A stretch of 64,000 bases of DNA, from assembly GCF_004634245.1 (NCBI RefSeq), contig NZ_SJTF01000002.1, forward strand, positions 248,001 through 312,000, written 5' to 3'. The DNA is from Flavobacterium foetidum (lineage in GTDB: Bacteria; Bacteroidota; Bacteroidia; Flavobacteriales; Flavobacteriaceae). A model generated the notes under the pieces. The model saw only the letters and a program-made list of their open reading frames with translations, did no database searches and was not told where the DNA came from. The translations under genes were made by a program, and so were the position numbers. Below are positions 1 to 9,248 of this stretch, piece after piece (the stretch's first letter is position 1; every line of letters begins with the position of its first letter).

Positions 1-959
1 GCGTAATTTATACTGAAGCCCACGCAGAAAATATCAGCAAGGAAGGCGCAACTGTAAATGGTTTTAAATTTACATCTTCTCATATTGTGGTGGCTACGAA
101 TTCGCCTATTAACGATATTGTTACCATGCACACCAAACAGCACGCCTATAGAAGTTATGTTATTGGTGGAAAAATTCCGAAAGGCAGTCTGCCATATTCT
201 TTATGGTGGGATACGGGAGATATGGACTCCAAATGGGTTTCGCAACCTTACCATTATTTGCGCCTAGAAAATTTTGATGATGAATATGATTTGCTTATCG
301 CAGGAGGAGAAGATCATAAAACCGGTCAAGCCGAGGAAGAAGATATTTCGGAAATGTCGAGATATGAAAAACTCGAAATGTGGACAAGAAAATATTTTCC
401 GATACTTGATGAAATAACTTATAGATGGTCGGGACAAGTTATTGAACCCGTAGATTCTTTGGCATTTTTGGGAAAAAATCCTGGAAGCGACAATATTTAT
501 ATTATCACTGGTGATTCTGGAAACGGAATGACTCATGCGACAATTGGAGCTATGATCATCACTGATCAGATCTTAGGTATCCAAAATAAATGGGAAGAGA
601 TATATGATCCTTCTCGAGTGACTTTAAGAACTGCAGGAGATTTTTTAAAAGAAGCCGGAAACATGGCATCGCAATATCTAGACTGGATTGCCGCATCTGA
701 CCTAAAAAATACAGCCGATTTACAAGCAGGTGATGGTGGAATTCTGTCGTCTGGACTGAGAAAAATTGCAGTTTACCGCGATTACGACAATACATTGCAA
801 GCCTTCTCTGCTGTATGCCCCCATCTAGGCTGTGTCGTACATTGGAATCCTGATGAAAAATCATTTGATTGTCCGTGCCACGGCTCTCGATTTGCTACAG
901 ACGGAACTGTAATTAACGGTCCTGCAAAAACAGATTTAGATAAAATCCACATAAAGTAA
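1..959 (+). CDS. FAD-dependent oxidoreductase with C-terminal Rieske domain (5' truncated)
   Basis: The reading frame is already open at base 3 (VIYTEAHAENISKEG...), so the N-terminus with the FAD dinucleotide motif lies outside the window; the ATG at 87 is internal. The visible part has the late DAO-family segment (ITGDSGNGMTHATIGAMIITDQI), where these flavoproteins close the FAD site. It ends in a Rieske [2Fe-2S] domain with both ligand pairs, CPHLGC and CPCHGS, separated by a typical spacing. This two-domain layout is known from a family of putative amino-acid or glycine-oxidase-like proteins in soil bacteria; the substrate cannot be read. The flavodoxin-like gene starts 4 bp after the stop, so they are probably co-transcribed. 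Confidence 0.9.
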   Translation, partial: VIYTEAHAENISKEGATVNGFKFTSSHIVVATNSPINDIVTMHTKQHAYRSYVIGGKIPKGSLPYSLWWDTGDMDSKWVSQPYHYLRLENFDDEYDLLIAGGEDHKTGQAEEEDISEMSRYEKLEMWTRKYFPILDEITYRWSGQVIEPVDSLAFLGKNPGSDNIYIITGDSGNGMTHATIGAMIITDQILGIQNKWEEIYDPSRVTLRTAGDFLKEAGNMASQYLDWIAASDLKNTADLQAGDGGILSSGLRKIAVYRDYDNTLQAFSAVCPHLGCVVHWNPDEKSFDCPCHGSRFATDGTVINGPAKTDLDKIHIK

Positions 960-963
960 AAAC

Positions 964-1545
964 ATGAAAGCGATTATACTATTGGCAACCTTAAAAAACA
1001 AAGGACGCTCAAATACGGAAACCCTCGTGGATTTTTTTGGAAAATATCTTTCTAAACGAAATATTGATTTTGAAGTAATTAAACTTGCCAATCATCATAT
1101 TGTTCCTGGTACGTACACCAAAATGGAAACCATAGATGACTGGCCAGCCATTTATCAAAAAATTATTGATGCCGAAATTCTTTTGTTTGCCACGCCCATT
1201 TGGTGGAACAATCATTCTTCTGAACTGCAACGTTGTATTGAACGTCTCGACGAAGTCTACGATATTATTCTTGAAGGTAAAGATTCTCCGCTTGAAGGAA
1301 AAATTGGCGGCGTCATTGTGACGGGCGATTCAGACGGAGTGGAACATGTCACAGGAAATATTGCCAACTTTTTTTGCTCAATTGGTATTACGGTTCCGCC
1401 CTACACTTCTCTTGGAGTTATTTGGGAAGGGCATTCGAAAAACGCAAAAAAGACAAAAGCGCAATTACTGGAGTATTATCAAAACAATTATGGAGAAGAT
1501 GCTCAGGCAATGGCAGAATCTTTGTCTAAAGCAGCAGAAAAATAA
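964..1545 (+). CDS. Flavodoxin-like NAD(P)H-dependent FMN reductase family protein
   Basis: A 193-aa protein with the flavodoxin-like fold of the WrbA/NADPH-dependent FMN reductase group. The N-terminal strand and phosphate loop read ILLATLKNKGRSNTETLVDFF (FMN phosphate contact). The middle motif LLFATPIWWNNHSSELQRCIERLD matches the PxYWxxxxxxLKxxxDR pattern near the isoalloxazine. GGVIVTGDSDGVEH is the third FMN-contact strand. It is probably a cytoplasmic quinone or flavin reductase. It starts 4 bp after the FAD/Rieske oxidoreductase, and an SDR follows after 69 bp, so the three form a likely redox operon. Confidence 0.85.
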   Translation: MKAIILLATLKNKGRSNTETLVDFFGKYLSKRNIDFEVIKLANHHIVPGTYTKMETIDDWPAIYQKIIDAEILLFATPIWWNNHSSELQRCIERLDEVYDIILEGKDSPLEGKIGGVIVTGDSDGVEHVTGNIANFFCSIGITVPPYTSLGVIWEGHSKNAKKTKAQLLEYYQNNYGEDAQAMAESLSKAAEK

Positions 1546-1614
1546 AGCTGATTTAATAGAATTGAAAAAAAATTCCACCCGAGTTAAAATATATATAATT
1601 TAAAACTTAGAAAC

Positions 1615-2373
1615 ATGAAAAATTTATCCGATTTATTCGAACAAAATATAAAGCAAAAACGAATAGTAATCACAGGCGGCACCACCGGAATAGGAAAAGC
1701 CATAGCCGATTTAATGATTTCGCTTGGCGGTAGAGTACTCATTTTTGGAAGGGACCATGAAGATTTTAATAATGCTGTAGCCGATATAAAATCAAACTTT
1801 CCAGATGCTGCAATCTACGGTACTCCTGCAGATATTACGCATAATGACGATGTTGAAAAAATATGGGAATTGGTCGACCAGAATCTTGGAGGTATTGACA
1901 TTCTCATAAACAATGCCGCTCTGGCCGCCGACGGAATAACCGAATGTGACTGGAAAGAATGGAAATACATTGTAGACACTAATGTTTCCGGTTACATCAC
2001 TTTTGCGCAACAAGCTGTTTTGAGAATGACCCCACAAAAATCTGGACACATCATCAACATTGGATCCATGAGTGCTGAAACAAACAGTCCAGAAAGTACT
2101 GTTTATGTAGCCACCAAAGCTGCGTTGAGAGGTTTTAGTACTGCGCTTCGCAGAGAAATCAATTCGAAAGGAATAAAAGTTTCACTTATAGAACCGGGAG
2201 CTGTCACAAGCGATATGCAGCCGGGAACTAAGGAAGAGCATCAGCAAAAAATAGAAAAACTAGAAATGCTCGAAGCAGAAGATATTGCCATGAGCGTGTT
2301 GTTCTGTCTTGCACAGCCCAAAAGATGTGACATCGTAACTATGCAAATACGTCCGCATCTACAGACTATTTAA
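1615..2373 (+). CDS. SDR-family oxidoreductase
   Basis: A 252-aa classical short-chain dehydrogenase/reductase. Visible motifs are the nucleotide-binding TGGTTGIGKA near residue 20, NNAAL (the NNAG position), the catalytic Ser in INIGSMSAE, YVATK (YxxxK) and the EPGAV segment after the active site. Length is normal for the family. A basic residue after the second strand (FGRD) would fit NADP(H) preference, which is only an inference. The substrate is unknown. It is third in the redox gene group and convergent with the glycosyltransferase whose stop lies 14 bp away. Confidence 0.9.
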   Translation: MKNLSDLFEQNIKQKRIVITGGTTGIGKAIADLMISLGGRVLIFGRDHEDFNNAVADIKSNFPDAAIYGTPADITHNDDVEKIWELVDQNLGGIDILINNAALAADGITECDWKEWKYIVDTNVSGYITFAQQAVLRMTPQKSGHIINIGSMSAETNSPESTVYVATKAALRGFSTALRREINSKGIKVSLIEPGAVTSDMQPGTKEEHQQKIEKLEMLEAEDIAMSVLFCLAQPKRCDIVTMQIRPHLQTI

Positions 2374-2386
2374 TCAAATCGAGGAA

Positions 2387-3820
2387 TCAGGGCTTTTTGG
2401 TGAATCCTTTTCGGGTCATTTCGCCCCAGCCTTTGGTTCCTTTTATTTTTTCCTTGTATCCCAACAAAGCAGCATAAACAGTAAGCGGATGAAAATAAAC
2501 AGGTTCGATAAAAGCTGCCAAAAGCAGTTTAAAAAAATCGGCCTGTTTTGGATATTTATGGTATGTACGCTCTTCGCTGAAAAGCGCAATAACAGAAAAC
2601 ATAACGGCAAAAGTATATACAAACAATACCAACAGCAAGAAAAAATGCCAATTCAATAGGCCAAAAATTATAAAGAAAACGGTAATTAAGAGACCAATAA
2701 ACTCAATTCCCGGAGCCAAAAATTCAAACAATGTCCAATACGGCACACTCAACATTCCGAGAAGTTTGTATTTCGGGTTTAAGAACATTTTTTTATGAAA
2801 ACTTAATGTTTCTATGGTTCCTCTCATCCAGCGGCTGCGTTGTTTTTTGAATATTTTAAAATCTTCGGGCGCCTCTGTCCAGCAAAGCGGATCCGGAATA
2901 TAACAAACAGTATAAGGCAATGTGTTTTCGAGCATATAGCGACGCATTCTTACCACCAATTCCATATCCTCTCCAACAGTTTTAGTATCGTACCCCCCTG
3001 CAAGAAGTGCAATTTCCTTGTCAAATGCGCCAAATGCACCACTGATCAGCAAAAGTCCATCTAGTTTTCCCCAAGCCATACGGCCTAGAAGAAAAGCCCT
3101 TAGATATTCTAACACCTGAATCCGGGACAGCATCACGTCTGGAATATTTACCTCAACCAAACGTCCGTTTTTAATGACACACTGGTTGGCAATTCTCACC
3201 ACACCTCCAGTTGCAATTATTCGTTTTCCTGAAGATTCTAAAAAAGGTTTCGCTAGTTTTAAAAGTGAGTCCTTATCTAAAATGCAATCGACATCTATAC
3301 AAACCACATACGGATTGTTTGCAATATTAAGTCCCGCATTTAGAGCATCTGCCTTGCCGCCATTTTCTTTGTCGATAACGACAAGCTTTTTAAAAGCAGC
3401 ATTTCGGGAAATATAAAGCCCTCTTATTTTTTTAGTTTCAATCTGTGGATGAAAATCGCGTTCTGCCAAAATAAGATCATAAGTCTTGATCAAAATTTCC
3501 ATTGAATTGTCCTTGCTCCCGTCATTTACAACTATAACTTCGTAATTATTGTAATTTAATGAAAGAAGCGATTTTACGTTTTCTTCAATAGTAAAACTTT
3601 CGTTATAAGCAGGAGCAATAAGTGAAAGCTTTGGAGCAAATTCGCTTGTAAGAAGCACTTCGTAATCTACAAAACTGTTTTTCTTAAGGTAGCTGCGCAA
3701 TGCTTTGGTCGACAAATAAGCCAATACTAAATAAGAAGACATAATGAGGATTGCATAACCCAAAACAAGGAGTATATACATATCCAGAAACCATTCTAAA
3801 TCCTTAATTAAAAAATCCAT
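2387..3820 (-). CDS. Membrane glycosyltransferase family 2 (PgaC/BcsA-like)
   Basis: A 477-aa processive-type GT2. An N-terminal membrane helix (about residues 12-35) precedes the catalytic domain, with VVNDGSKDNS, the DxD-like VDCILD, the acceptor GEDMELV and the QxxRW motif (KKQRSRWMRGT). Three to four membrane helices follow to the C-terminus. These features fit a poly-beta-1,6-GlcNAc or cellulose-type synthase; the exact sugar cannot be told. It is last in a tight minus-strand operon after the HEAT protein (10 bp), the YaiO-like barrel and a response regulator. No PgaB-type deacetylase or PilZ domain is seen. Confidence 0.9.
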   Translation of the reverse strand: MDFLIKDLEWFLDMYILLVLGYAILIMSSYLVLAYLSTKALRSYLKKNSFVDYEVLLTSEFAPKLSLIAPAYNESFTIEENVKSLLSLNYNNYEVIVVNDGSKDNSMEILIKTYDLILAERDFHPQIETKKIRGLYISRNAAFKKLVVIDKENGGKADALNAGLNIANNPYVVCIDVDCILDKDSLLKLAKPFLESSGKRIIATGGVVRIANQCVIKNGRLVEVNIPDVMLSRIQVLEYLRAFLLGRMAWGKLDGLLLISGAFGAFDKEIALLAGGYDTKTVGEDMELVVRMRRYMLENTLPYTVCYIPDPLCWTEAPEDFKIFKKQRSRWMRGTIETLSFHKKMFLNPKYKLLGMLSVPYWTLFEFLAPGIEFIGLLITVFFIIFGLLNWHFFLLLVLFVYTFAVMFSVIALFSEERTYHKYPKQADFFKLLLAAFIEPVYFHPLTVYAALLGYKEKIKGTKGWGEMTRKGFTKKP

Positions 3821-3830
3821 TTGTATGCTT

Positions 3831-4652
3831 TTAAAGTGTCAGCGTCTGTAAAACGTTTTGTGCCTCGTATTTTATTAAATTATTATTTGTTCGTGCTGCT
3901 AGTTCGGCGACATAAGGAACTTTCTGAGTCAGTTTTAGTTCTTTGATAAGTTTTAATCCGAGTGCTACGACAGTGGTGTTTTGCGATTCTAATAAAAGCT
4001 CAACTCCCTTTGTGTCTCCAATATCATGTTTTTTGAAAGCACTGATGATATTTACCTGCGTCCAGTCGTCTATCGGATCAGCGTGTTCTGTAAGATGCAC
4101 GATTCCGTTAGTTCCGGCAAGTTTTATGCAAGCATTTATTGCCGTAATCTTCAACGTCTTGTTTCGGGCTTTAGAAAAGGCAACAATAGTGTCAAAAGCG
4201 TCATACACATTAAGTTCTGCAAGTTCTGTAATTCCTTTGCACTTAATTTCCCATCTAAGGCTTTTTAGTTTTCTAAACGAATCTTTTATCAATCCTGAAT
4301 CTTTGTAGAATTGTTCGAGTTTTAGTGCATAAATCCCTTCGTAGTTTTTATGAAGATTGATAAGGGTTTCTACAACATTTTCTCTGAAAAAAGAAGTGTC
4401 AAAAAGCACCATAAGATTTTTATCTTCCTTTAACGCTGCAAAAGAGACATCTTCAAAAATTACAGAAGACATCAATTTTTCGATTAAAATGCTGTATTCG
4501 TTTCGTAGTCGCTCTTTTTTGATATTTCTGTTGCGGCTTTCAATGATCAGTAGATACAGAAAAAGAGATGTTGCAACAAATAAGCAGATTGAAAAGATGA
4601 GAAACGGTACTTCCCATTGGCCGTTTTTATAAAATTCCCAAATCTTTTCCAT
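3831..4652 (-). CDS. HEAT-repeat protein with N-terminal membrane anchor
   Basis: A 273-aa protein with one membrane helix (about residues 15-37, FLIFSICLFVATSLFLYLLI), a charged linker and an all-helical remainder. The C-terminal half shows repeated helix pairs with ELAELNVYDAFDTIVAFSKARN and AINACIKLAGTNG, as in HEAT/armadillo scaffolds. No catalytic motif is seen. It lies 2 bp after the YaiO-like gene and 10 bp before the GT2, so it is probably a membrane scaffold of the polysaccharide machine; the role is inferred from context only. Confidence 0.75.
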   Translation of the reverse strand: MEKIWEFYKNGQWEVPFLIFSICLFVATSLFLYLLIIESRNRNIKKERLRNEYSILIEKLMSSVIFEDVSFAALKEDKNLMVLFDTSFFRENVVETLINLHKNYEGIYALKLEQFYKDSGLIKDSFRKLKSLRWEIKCKGITELAELNVYDAFDTIVAFSKARNKTLKITAINACIKLAGTNGIVHLTEHADPIDDWTQVNIISAFKKHDIGDTKGVELLLESQNTTVVALGLKLIKELKLTQKVPYVAELAARTNNNLIKYEAQNVLQTLTL

Positions 4653-4654
4653 GG

Positions 4655-5869
4655 CTAAAAACGTTTCGTAACAATTAACTGCACATTAAACCTGTTTCGA
4701 TATTCTGCCGGAATATATTCTTCATACTCATAAAGAAAAATCGGGCGCACAAAAAAGGAATCTCCCAAGCGATGCTGATACTGAATACCTGCCCTATAGG
4801 CTTTAAGTGGTGCCGTAAAACCGTTGTAAAGATAGAGATAAGGAACATTTCCGTACTGAAGTTCGAGTCTGATTACGCTTTCCTTTTCCTCGTTTGTTTT
4901 CTGCAAGCTCAGAACGTGCGAAAACAATTCGTTTTCAGTATCGTAATATGGACGATATGCAATGCTGTACGCACCTGTATTATAAGCCAACTGTCCTGTT
5001 AGCAACGTGATGTCGCTGGCATCAAAATGCATGAAACGAGCACCTAGCGAGAAATCAATTTTTTTATACGGAGCAAAATAGTATTCTAAACCCGCTTTTG
5101 CGATTGGAAAAACGGTTTCTCCAGTCGAAATTCCGGCATTGGTGTACAAATAGCTTTTGTTTTTAAAAGTCTGATAGTAATCGGTTTCAAAAAGCATCTG
5201 GGTTTCGTTATTGACGTGACCGATATTTGCTCTTCCGACAATTGCAGCTTTTGAAAATTTATGAGAGTATTCGGCATATCCATAGTGAAAAGGAGCTTGT
5301 CCCGGATTGGAAGTAGAAACATTTAGATACGAAACAGAAACTGCATTTTTTGCTTTTTTTCCGATAAGTGTACGGATTCCTCTAAAAGCCTGTGTACTAT
5401 TTTCAGTAACCGGCAAACCATCAATAATTTCTAAAGCTTCTTGGTCTCGATTGAGTTTCTCTAGACAATTTATTTTGATTTTCAAAACATCGGCATCATT
5501 AGGGTTTAATGCTAAATAGTGATTGCAGTATTGAATACAAGTTTCCCATTGCTCCGACCAGTAATAAATATTAATGACAGCCAACAGAGCATCTGGATTT
5601 GGATTGTTGCGGTCTGCCATTGGCTTTATGACTTTTAAAGCGGTCTGATAGTCTTTTTTCCAACTGTAAATTCGTCCCGTATACACCTGAATGTCTTCGT
5701 CTTGCGGAAATTTAGAGCGTAGTGGCTCAATCAGAGACAAAGCATTATCAAAGTTTCCCTTCTCGACCTCACTTTTTACTTTCTGCATAACAGCTTCTGG
5801 AGCAATTTCCTGGGCGAAGACAAAGATTGAAAAAAACAAGAATAGTATGGAGTGATACAGCTTTTTCAT
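4655..5869 (-). CDS. YaiO-family outer membrane beta-barrel with TPR domain
   Basis: A 404-aa protein with a signal peptide (MKKLYHSILFLFFSIFVFAQ), TPR helices over about residues 25-160 (GNFDNALSLIEPLRSKFPQD; NPNDADVLKIKINCLEKL) and a C-terminal run of alternating aromatic strands ending in ...VQLIVTKRF, with the terminal Phe typical of outer membrane barrels. This layout resembles the TPR-plus-barrel design of PgaA/YaiO polysaccharide porins. The ATG overlaps the stop of the upstream response regulator by one base (TAATG), implying translational coupling. It is likely the export pore for the product of the downstream GT2. Confidence 0.85.
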   Translation of the reverse strand: MKKLYHSILFLFFSIFVFAQEIAPEAVMQKVKSEVEKGNFDNALSLIEPLRSKFPQDEDIQVYTGRIYSWKKDYQTALKVIKPMADRNNPNPDALLAVINIYYWSEQWETCIQYCNHYLALNPNDADVLKIKINCLEKLNRDQEALEIIDGLPVTENSTQAFRGIRTLIGKKAKNAVSVSYLNVSTSNPGQAPFHYGYAEYSHKFSKAAIVGRANIGHVNNETQMLFETDYYQTFKNKSYLYTNAGISTGETVFPIAKAGLEYYFAPYKKIDFSLGARFMHFDASDITLLTGQLAYNTGAYSIAYRPYYDTENELFSHVLSLQKTNEEKESVIRLELQYGNVPYLYLYNGFTAPLKAYRAGIQYQHRLGDSFFVRPIFLYEYEEYIPAEYRNRFNVQLIVTKRF

Positions 5870-6234
5870 TACACACGCGTATTTAGCAATTTATTAATTC
5901 GTACCAAAAGAACCGCAGGACTAACGGGTTTGGCAATAAATTCGTTTGCGCCTATATCAAAAGAATCCAATTCGGTTTGTTCTACTCCAGAAGAAGTCAG
6001 TATAATAATCGGAACATTCGAATTAATGTTTTGTCTTACATATTGGGTAATTTCCATTCCGCTGATTCCAGGCATATTGATGTCTGTCAGGATAAGATCG
6101 TAATGGTTGGCTTCGATGGCATCCAATGCATCTTTTCCATCAGAAAACTGATCAACGGTAAATCCTTTGGATTCTAAGAAAAATGATAATGATTTGCGTA
6201 GGATATCATTATCTTCGGCTAAAATAATTTTCAT
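5869..6234 (-). CDS. Single-domain response regulator (CheY-like)
   Basis: A 121-aa receiver domain only. It has the acidic pair ED at residues 7-8, the phospho-acceptor Asp51 in LILTDINMPG, the switch Thr in IILTSSG and the conserved Lys in FIAKPVSP. There is no output domain. It is first of the four tightly packed exopolysaccharide-type genes, and its stop overlaps the barrel gene's start. A hybrid histidine kinase ends 73 bp upstream and is the obvious phosphodonor candidate, by position only. Confidence 0.9.
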   Translation of the reverse strand: MKIILAEDNDILRKSLSFFLESKGFTVDQFSDGKDALDAIEANHYDLILTDINMPGISGMEITQYVRQNINSNVPIIILTSSGVEQTELDSFDIGANEFIAKPVSPAVLLVRINKLLNTRV

Positions 6235-6307
6235 TGGTTTAAATATTTGGGGCTTTAATCCGCTATATTATCTAAGTATTGTAAAGCTAGGTTATATTTA
6301 TGTCTTA

Positions 6308-8293
6308 TCATAGTTCCTTCAAAATTTTAACTGCATCTTCAATACCGCAATGCAGTAAATCGATTTTATCTTTGATTTCGCTTGTTAACCTTCCTAACGA
6401 AGCCTCTTCTTCTATTGTCGAAACGTAGCTGCTTAAATCTGTAAGCATAAAAATATCCAAACTAGACTTCATATTATGAGCGAGTCTCTTCACGGCATCT
6501 GCATCATCCTGATTAAATACGGTTTGAAGCTGCGTTACTTGTTCCGGAATTCTGTCGACAAAAATCTGAATCATTTCTTTTTTGAAATCTTCGTCACCGC
6601 ATGACATTTCTTCCAAAAAAGACAAATCAAGACGTCTGCCAGATTTAGGCTCATTCTCTTTATTCATAGCCGTTTTTATTGCCTTCAAAAGAGTGGCTTG
6701 TTTAAAGGGCTTTGGCACATAAGCGTCCATACCAACACTAAAGCAGCGTTCCTGCTCACCCACAAGAGAGTGTGCGGTCATGGCTACAATCGGAATATTC
6801 ATCTTCATTTCGTTTCGGATATATTCTGTAGTCTGATATCCGTCTTTAATTGGCATCTGCAAATCCATCAATACAAGATCATACTTGTTTTCAGTCAAAA
6901 GTTCAATTCCTTCTTCACCGTTGTTTGCAATATCCAATTCAAAACCAAAATTATTGATTACGCTTTTGGCAAGTTTTTGGTTTAAGATATTATCCTCGCA
7001 AAGCAATATTTTTAGTTCTCCAAGATTATTTGAAGAAGATGTTTTTGCCGCAATTTGGCTGCTATCTGCTTTTTTATAAGTCAGTGTAAAGAAAAACTCA
7101 GAACCTCTTCCCTGCTGGCTCTTGACATGGATTTCAGCATTATGCAGATCAATTAGCTGTTTTACTATATTCAACCCTAAACCTGTGCCTCCAAATCTGC
7201 GGGTTGTAGACTCTTCTGCTTGTGTAAATCGGTCAAAAATGGTTTTCAGTTTGTTTTTCTCAATTCCGATACCGGAATCTTTTACCGAAAAACGGAGCGA
7301 GTAATCCTCATCTGTTTCATCCGTTTTTTTGACAGAAACAGTCACTTCTCCTTCTGTCGTAAACTTTAGCGCATTCCCTACCAGATTTACCAAGATCTGA
7401 TTTAATCTTCCTTGATCTCCCATAACCATATCTGGCATATCGGCATCGAGGTAAAGGTTGAACTCTACATCATTTAACACTTTTACCTTTAAGAGATTGT
7501 AAACGTGCTTAAGGGTTTTTCGTAAATTAAAGGGTTCTGAATCTATAGTCAGATTGCCTGATTCGATTTTAGAAAGATCAAGGATATCATTAATAATCAA
7601 AAGAAGATTTTCACCAGCAATTTGGACATTATCAATATATTCGCTCTGAATTTCATCTAAATGGGTCTGAGCCAAAAGATCTGTAAAACCGATTATAGCA
7701 TTTAAAGGCGTTCTGATTTCGTGACTCATATTGGCTAAAAAGCGATCTTTTGCCAGTACTGCACGTTCTGCTATTTTTTTCTGAGCGTCTAGTTCGATAT
7801 TTTTTGTTCCCAATTCGAGCTGTGCCATCACGTGTTTTGCCACAATCGACAAAGCATTTCTTTGATTTTCATCTAGCTTTTTAGCAACATGGTCTACTGC
7901 GCAAATGGTTCCGATATTGTAGCCGTCGGGAGTAGTAAGAGGTACCCCTGCGTAAAACCTTACGTTAAAGCCGCCGGTTACATTGGGATCGTCTTTAAAA
8001 CGTTCATTTAAAAAGGTATCGTTTATCTCGACCATTGCAGATTCTAAAATAGTATATCGGCAGAAAGTAATTTCGCGAGGCACTTCAGAAATGCCAATAC
8101 CAATTTCAGATTTAAACCATTGTCTATTTTCGTCAATAAACGAAATATGAGCAATCGGCACACCGCAGATATACGAAACAAGCTTTGTGGCATCATCAAA
8201 CGCAGTATCCGGCAAAGTGTCAAGAATATTATAACGCCTTAAGGCGGCCAAACGTTCTACTTCATTTTCTGGTATAGGAAATTTATCATTCAT
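6308..8293 (-). CDS. Hybrid sensor histidine kinase (GAF-HisKA-HATPase-REC-Hpt)
   Basis: A 661-aa cytoplasmic phosphorelay protein. An N-terminal GAF domain (about 20-160; VPIAHISFIDENRQWFKS, GTICAVD) leads to HisKA with phospho-His191 (ANMSHEIRTPLNAI). The HATPase has an N-box (LVNLVGNALKFT), GIGIEKNKL and GGTGLGLNIV. A receiver follows with phospho-Asp477 (LVLMDLQMP), then a C-terminal Hpt (KRLAHNMKSSLD). No membrane helix is seen, so the signal is intracellular. It sits directly upstream of the response regulator and polysaccharide genes in the same direction, suggesting it controls that operon. Confidence 0.93.
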   Translation of the reverse strand: MNDKFPIPENEVERLAALRRYNILDTLPDTAFDDATKLVSYICGVPIAHISFIDENRQWFKSEIGIGISEVPREITFCRYTILESAMVEINDTFLNERFKDDPNVTGGFNVRFYAGVPLTTPDGYNIGTICAVDHVAKKLDENQRNALSIVAKHVMAQLELGTKNIELDAQKKIAERAVLAKDRFLANMSHEIRTPLNAIIGFTDLLAQTHLDEIQSEYIDNVQIAGENLLLIINDILDLSKIESGNLTIDSEPFNLRKTLKHVYNLLKVKVLNDVEFNLYLDADMPDMVMGDQGRLNQILVNLVGNALKFTTEGEVTVSVKKTDETDEDYSLRFSVKDSGIGIEKNKLKTIFDRFTQAEESTTRRFGGTGLGLNIVKQLIDLHNAEIHVKSQQGRGSEFFFTLTYKKADSSQIAAKTSSSNNLGELKILLCEDNILNQKLAKSVINNFGFELDIANNGEEGIELLTENKYDLVLMDLQMPIKDGYQTTEYIRNEMKMNIPIVAMTAHSLVGEQERCFSVGMDAYVPKPFKQATLLKAIKTAMNKENEPKSGRRLDLSFLEEMSCGDEDFKKEMIQIFVDRIPEQVTQLQTVFNQDDADAVKRLAHNMKSSLDIFMLTDLSSYVSTIEEEASLGRLTSEIKDKIDLLHCGIEDAVKILKEL

Positions 8294-8392
8294 TTGTCAG
8301 CGGGTAGTGTCTGCAAAGGTAAGCTAATTTGAGCTAAAACACTACACTACTTATGTTTTCGGCATTGGCAATTGATCAAACAAAAAATAAAT

Positions 8393-9175
8393 TTATAATT
8401 CTTCATCTGCAAAAAGTTCAATTTTTGCTACAATTACAGCAAGCATGTCTTCTAAAGTAACTTTTTTGTCCCTCCATTCTTTTTGTAATAAGCCGTTGGT
8501 TATTCGCAAAACAAATTCTCCTGAATTGATATAATGCGAGGCATCCTCGTCAATTTTCGGCGGAATCCTTTTCATAGCCTCACGAAGCGTTATAGTGACA
8601 GCCTGATTATTGATAATTACTAAGCCCGAACCACTTTCACCCAATTCAAAGTGATGTCCTCTGTAAACCAACAGTTTTATCAAGGCATCCATAAAACACA
8701 GCGCTCGAACTAATTTTGCATTCGAAACATTCAAAAAAAGAACTCCCTCAGAACGGGCAAAAACTTCTGTTGAGATTTCTTTATCTGTCCAAAAAAGCTT
8801 CGTTCTTGCGATTATCTGTTCTGGATTTTTTAAGGAACGTGAAACTTTTAAAGGTGCTTTTGCATCGTTTCTAATCTCTTTGACCAGATCTAGCAGTGGT
8901 GTTGATTTTGAAGTTTTTCGAAGCTGTAATTCATAACCCTTTTTTACAATTTCGACATGACTGTTTCCAAAATAGATTGGAGAAAGCTCAGGTTTTGGAG
9001 CTTTCAGATAGGGCGATTTTGTCCAATAAGTGCTTCCCGGAAGCGGTACCTCCATTTTCAGGCAAGCCTCTTTTATTCGCACTCTAGGAATATTGTATTG
9101 TCTGACGATATGATTCATCGGTAATTTCCAAACCAAATCGTACAATTCTAAACGGCTGAATCGAACTTTCTCCAT
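8393..9175 (-). CDS. Conserved hypothetical protein with N-terminal HTH-like motif
   Basis: A 260-aa protein of unknown function. The first 60 residues (RLELYDLVWKLPMNHIVRQY...IKEACLKMEVPLPGSTYW) match a recurring pattern in uncharacterised bacterial proteins: a helix-turn-helix-like segment followed by a proline and Tyr-Trp motif. The remainder is mixed alpha/beta with no catalytic signature. There is no signal peptide or membrane helix, so it is probably cytoplasmic and may bind DNA. It is separated from the RND operon by a terminator and is monocistronic by appearance. Confidence 0.65.
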   Translation of the reverse strand: MEKVRFSRLELYDLVWKLPMNHIVRQYNIPRVRIKEACLKMEVPLPGSTYWTKSPYLKAPKPELSPIYFGNSHVEIVKKGYELQLRKTSKSTPLLDLVKEIRNDAKAPLKVSRSLKNPEQIIARTKLFWTDKEISTEVFARSEGVLFLNVSNAKLVRALCFMDALIKLLVYRGHHFELGESGSGLVIINNQAVTITLREAMKRIPPKIDEDASHYINSGEFVLRITNGLLQKEWRDKKVTLEDMLAVIVAKIELFADEEL

Positions 9176-9194
9176 ATTTCAATGGCTTAAAAGC

Positions 9195-9238
9195 ATAAAA
9201 AAAGCAAATACTCCGTTGTTAAAACGAAGTATCTGCTT
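9195..9238 (-). terminator. Rho-independent terminator of the RND efflux operon
   Basis: Read on the minus strand, AAGCAGATACTTCG and CGGAGTATTTGCTT form a 14-bp stem with a single mismatch-type position and a loop of about 9 nt, followed by seven T. It starts 10 bp after the stop of the outer membrane lipoprotein gene. Confidence 0.85.
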
Positions 9239-9248
9239 GTGAATTAAT

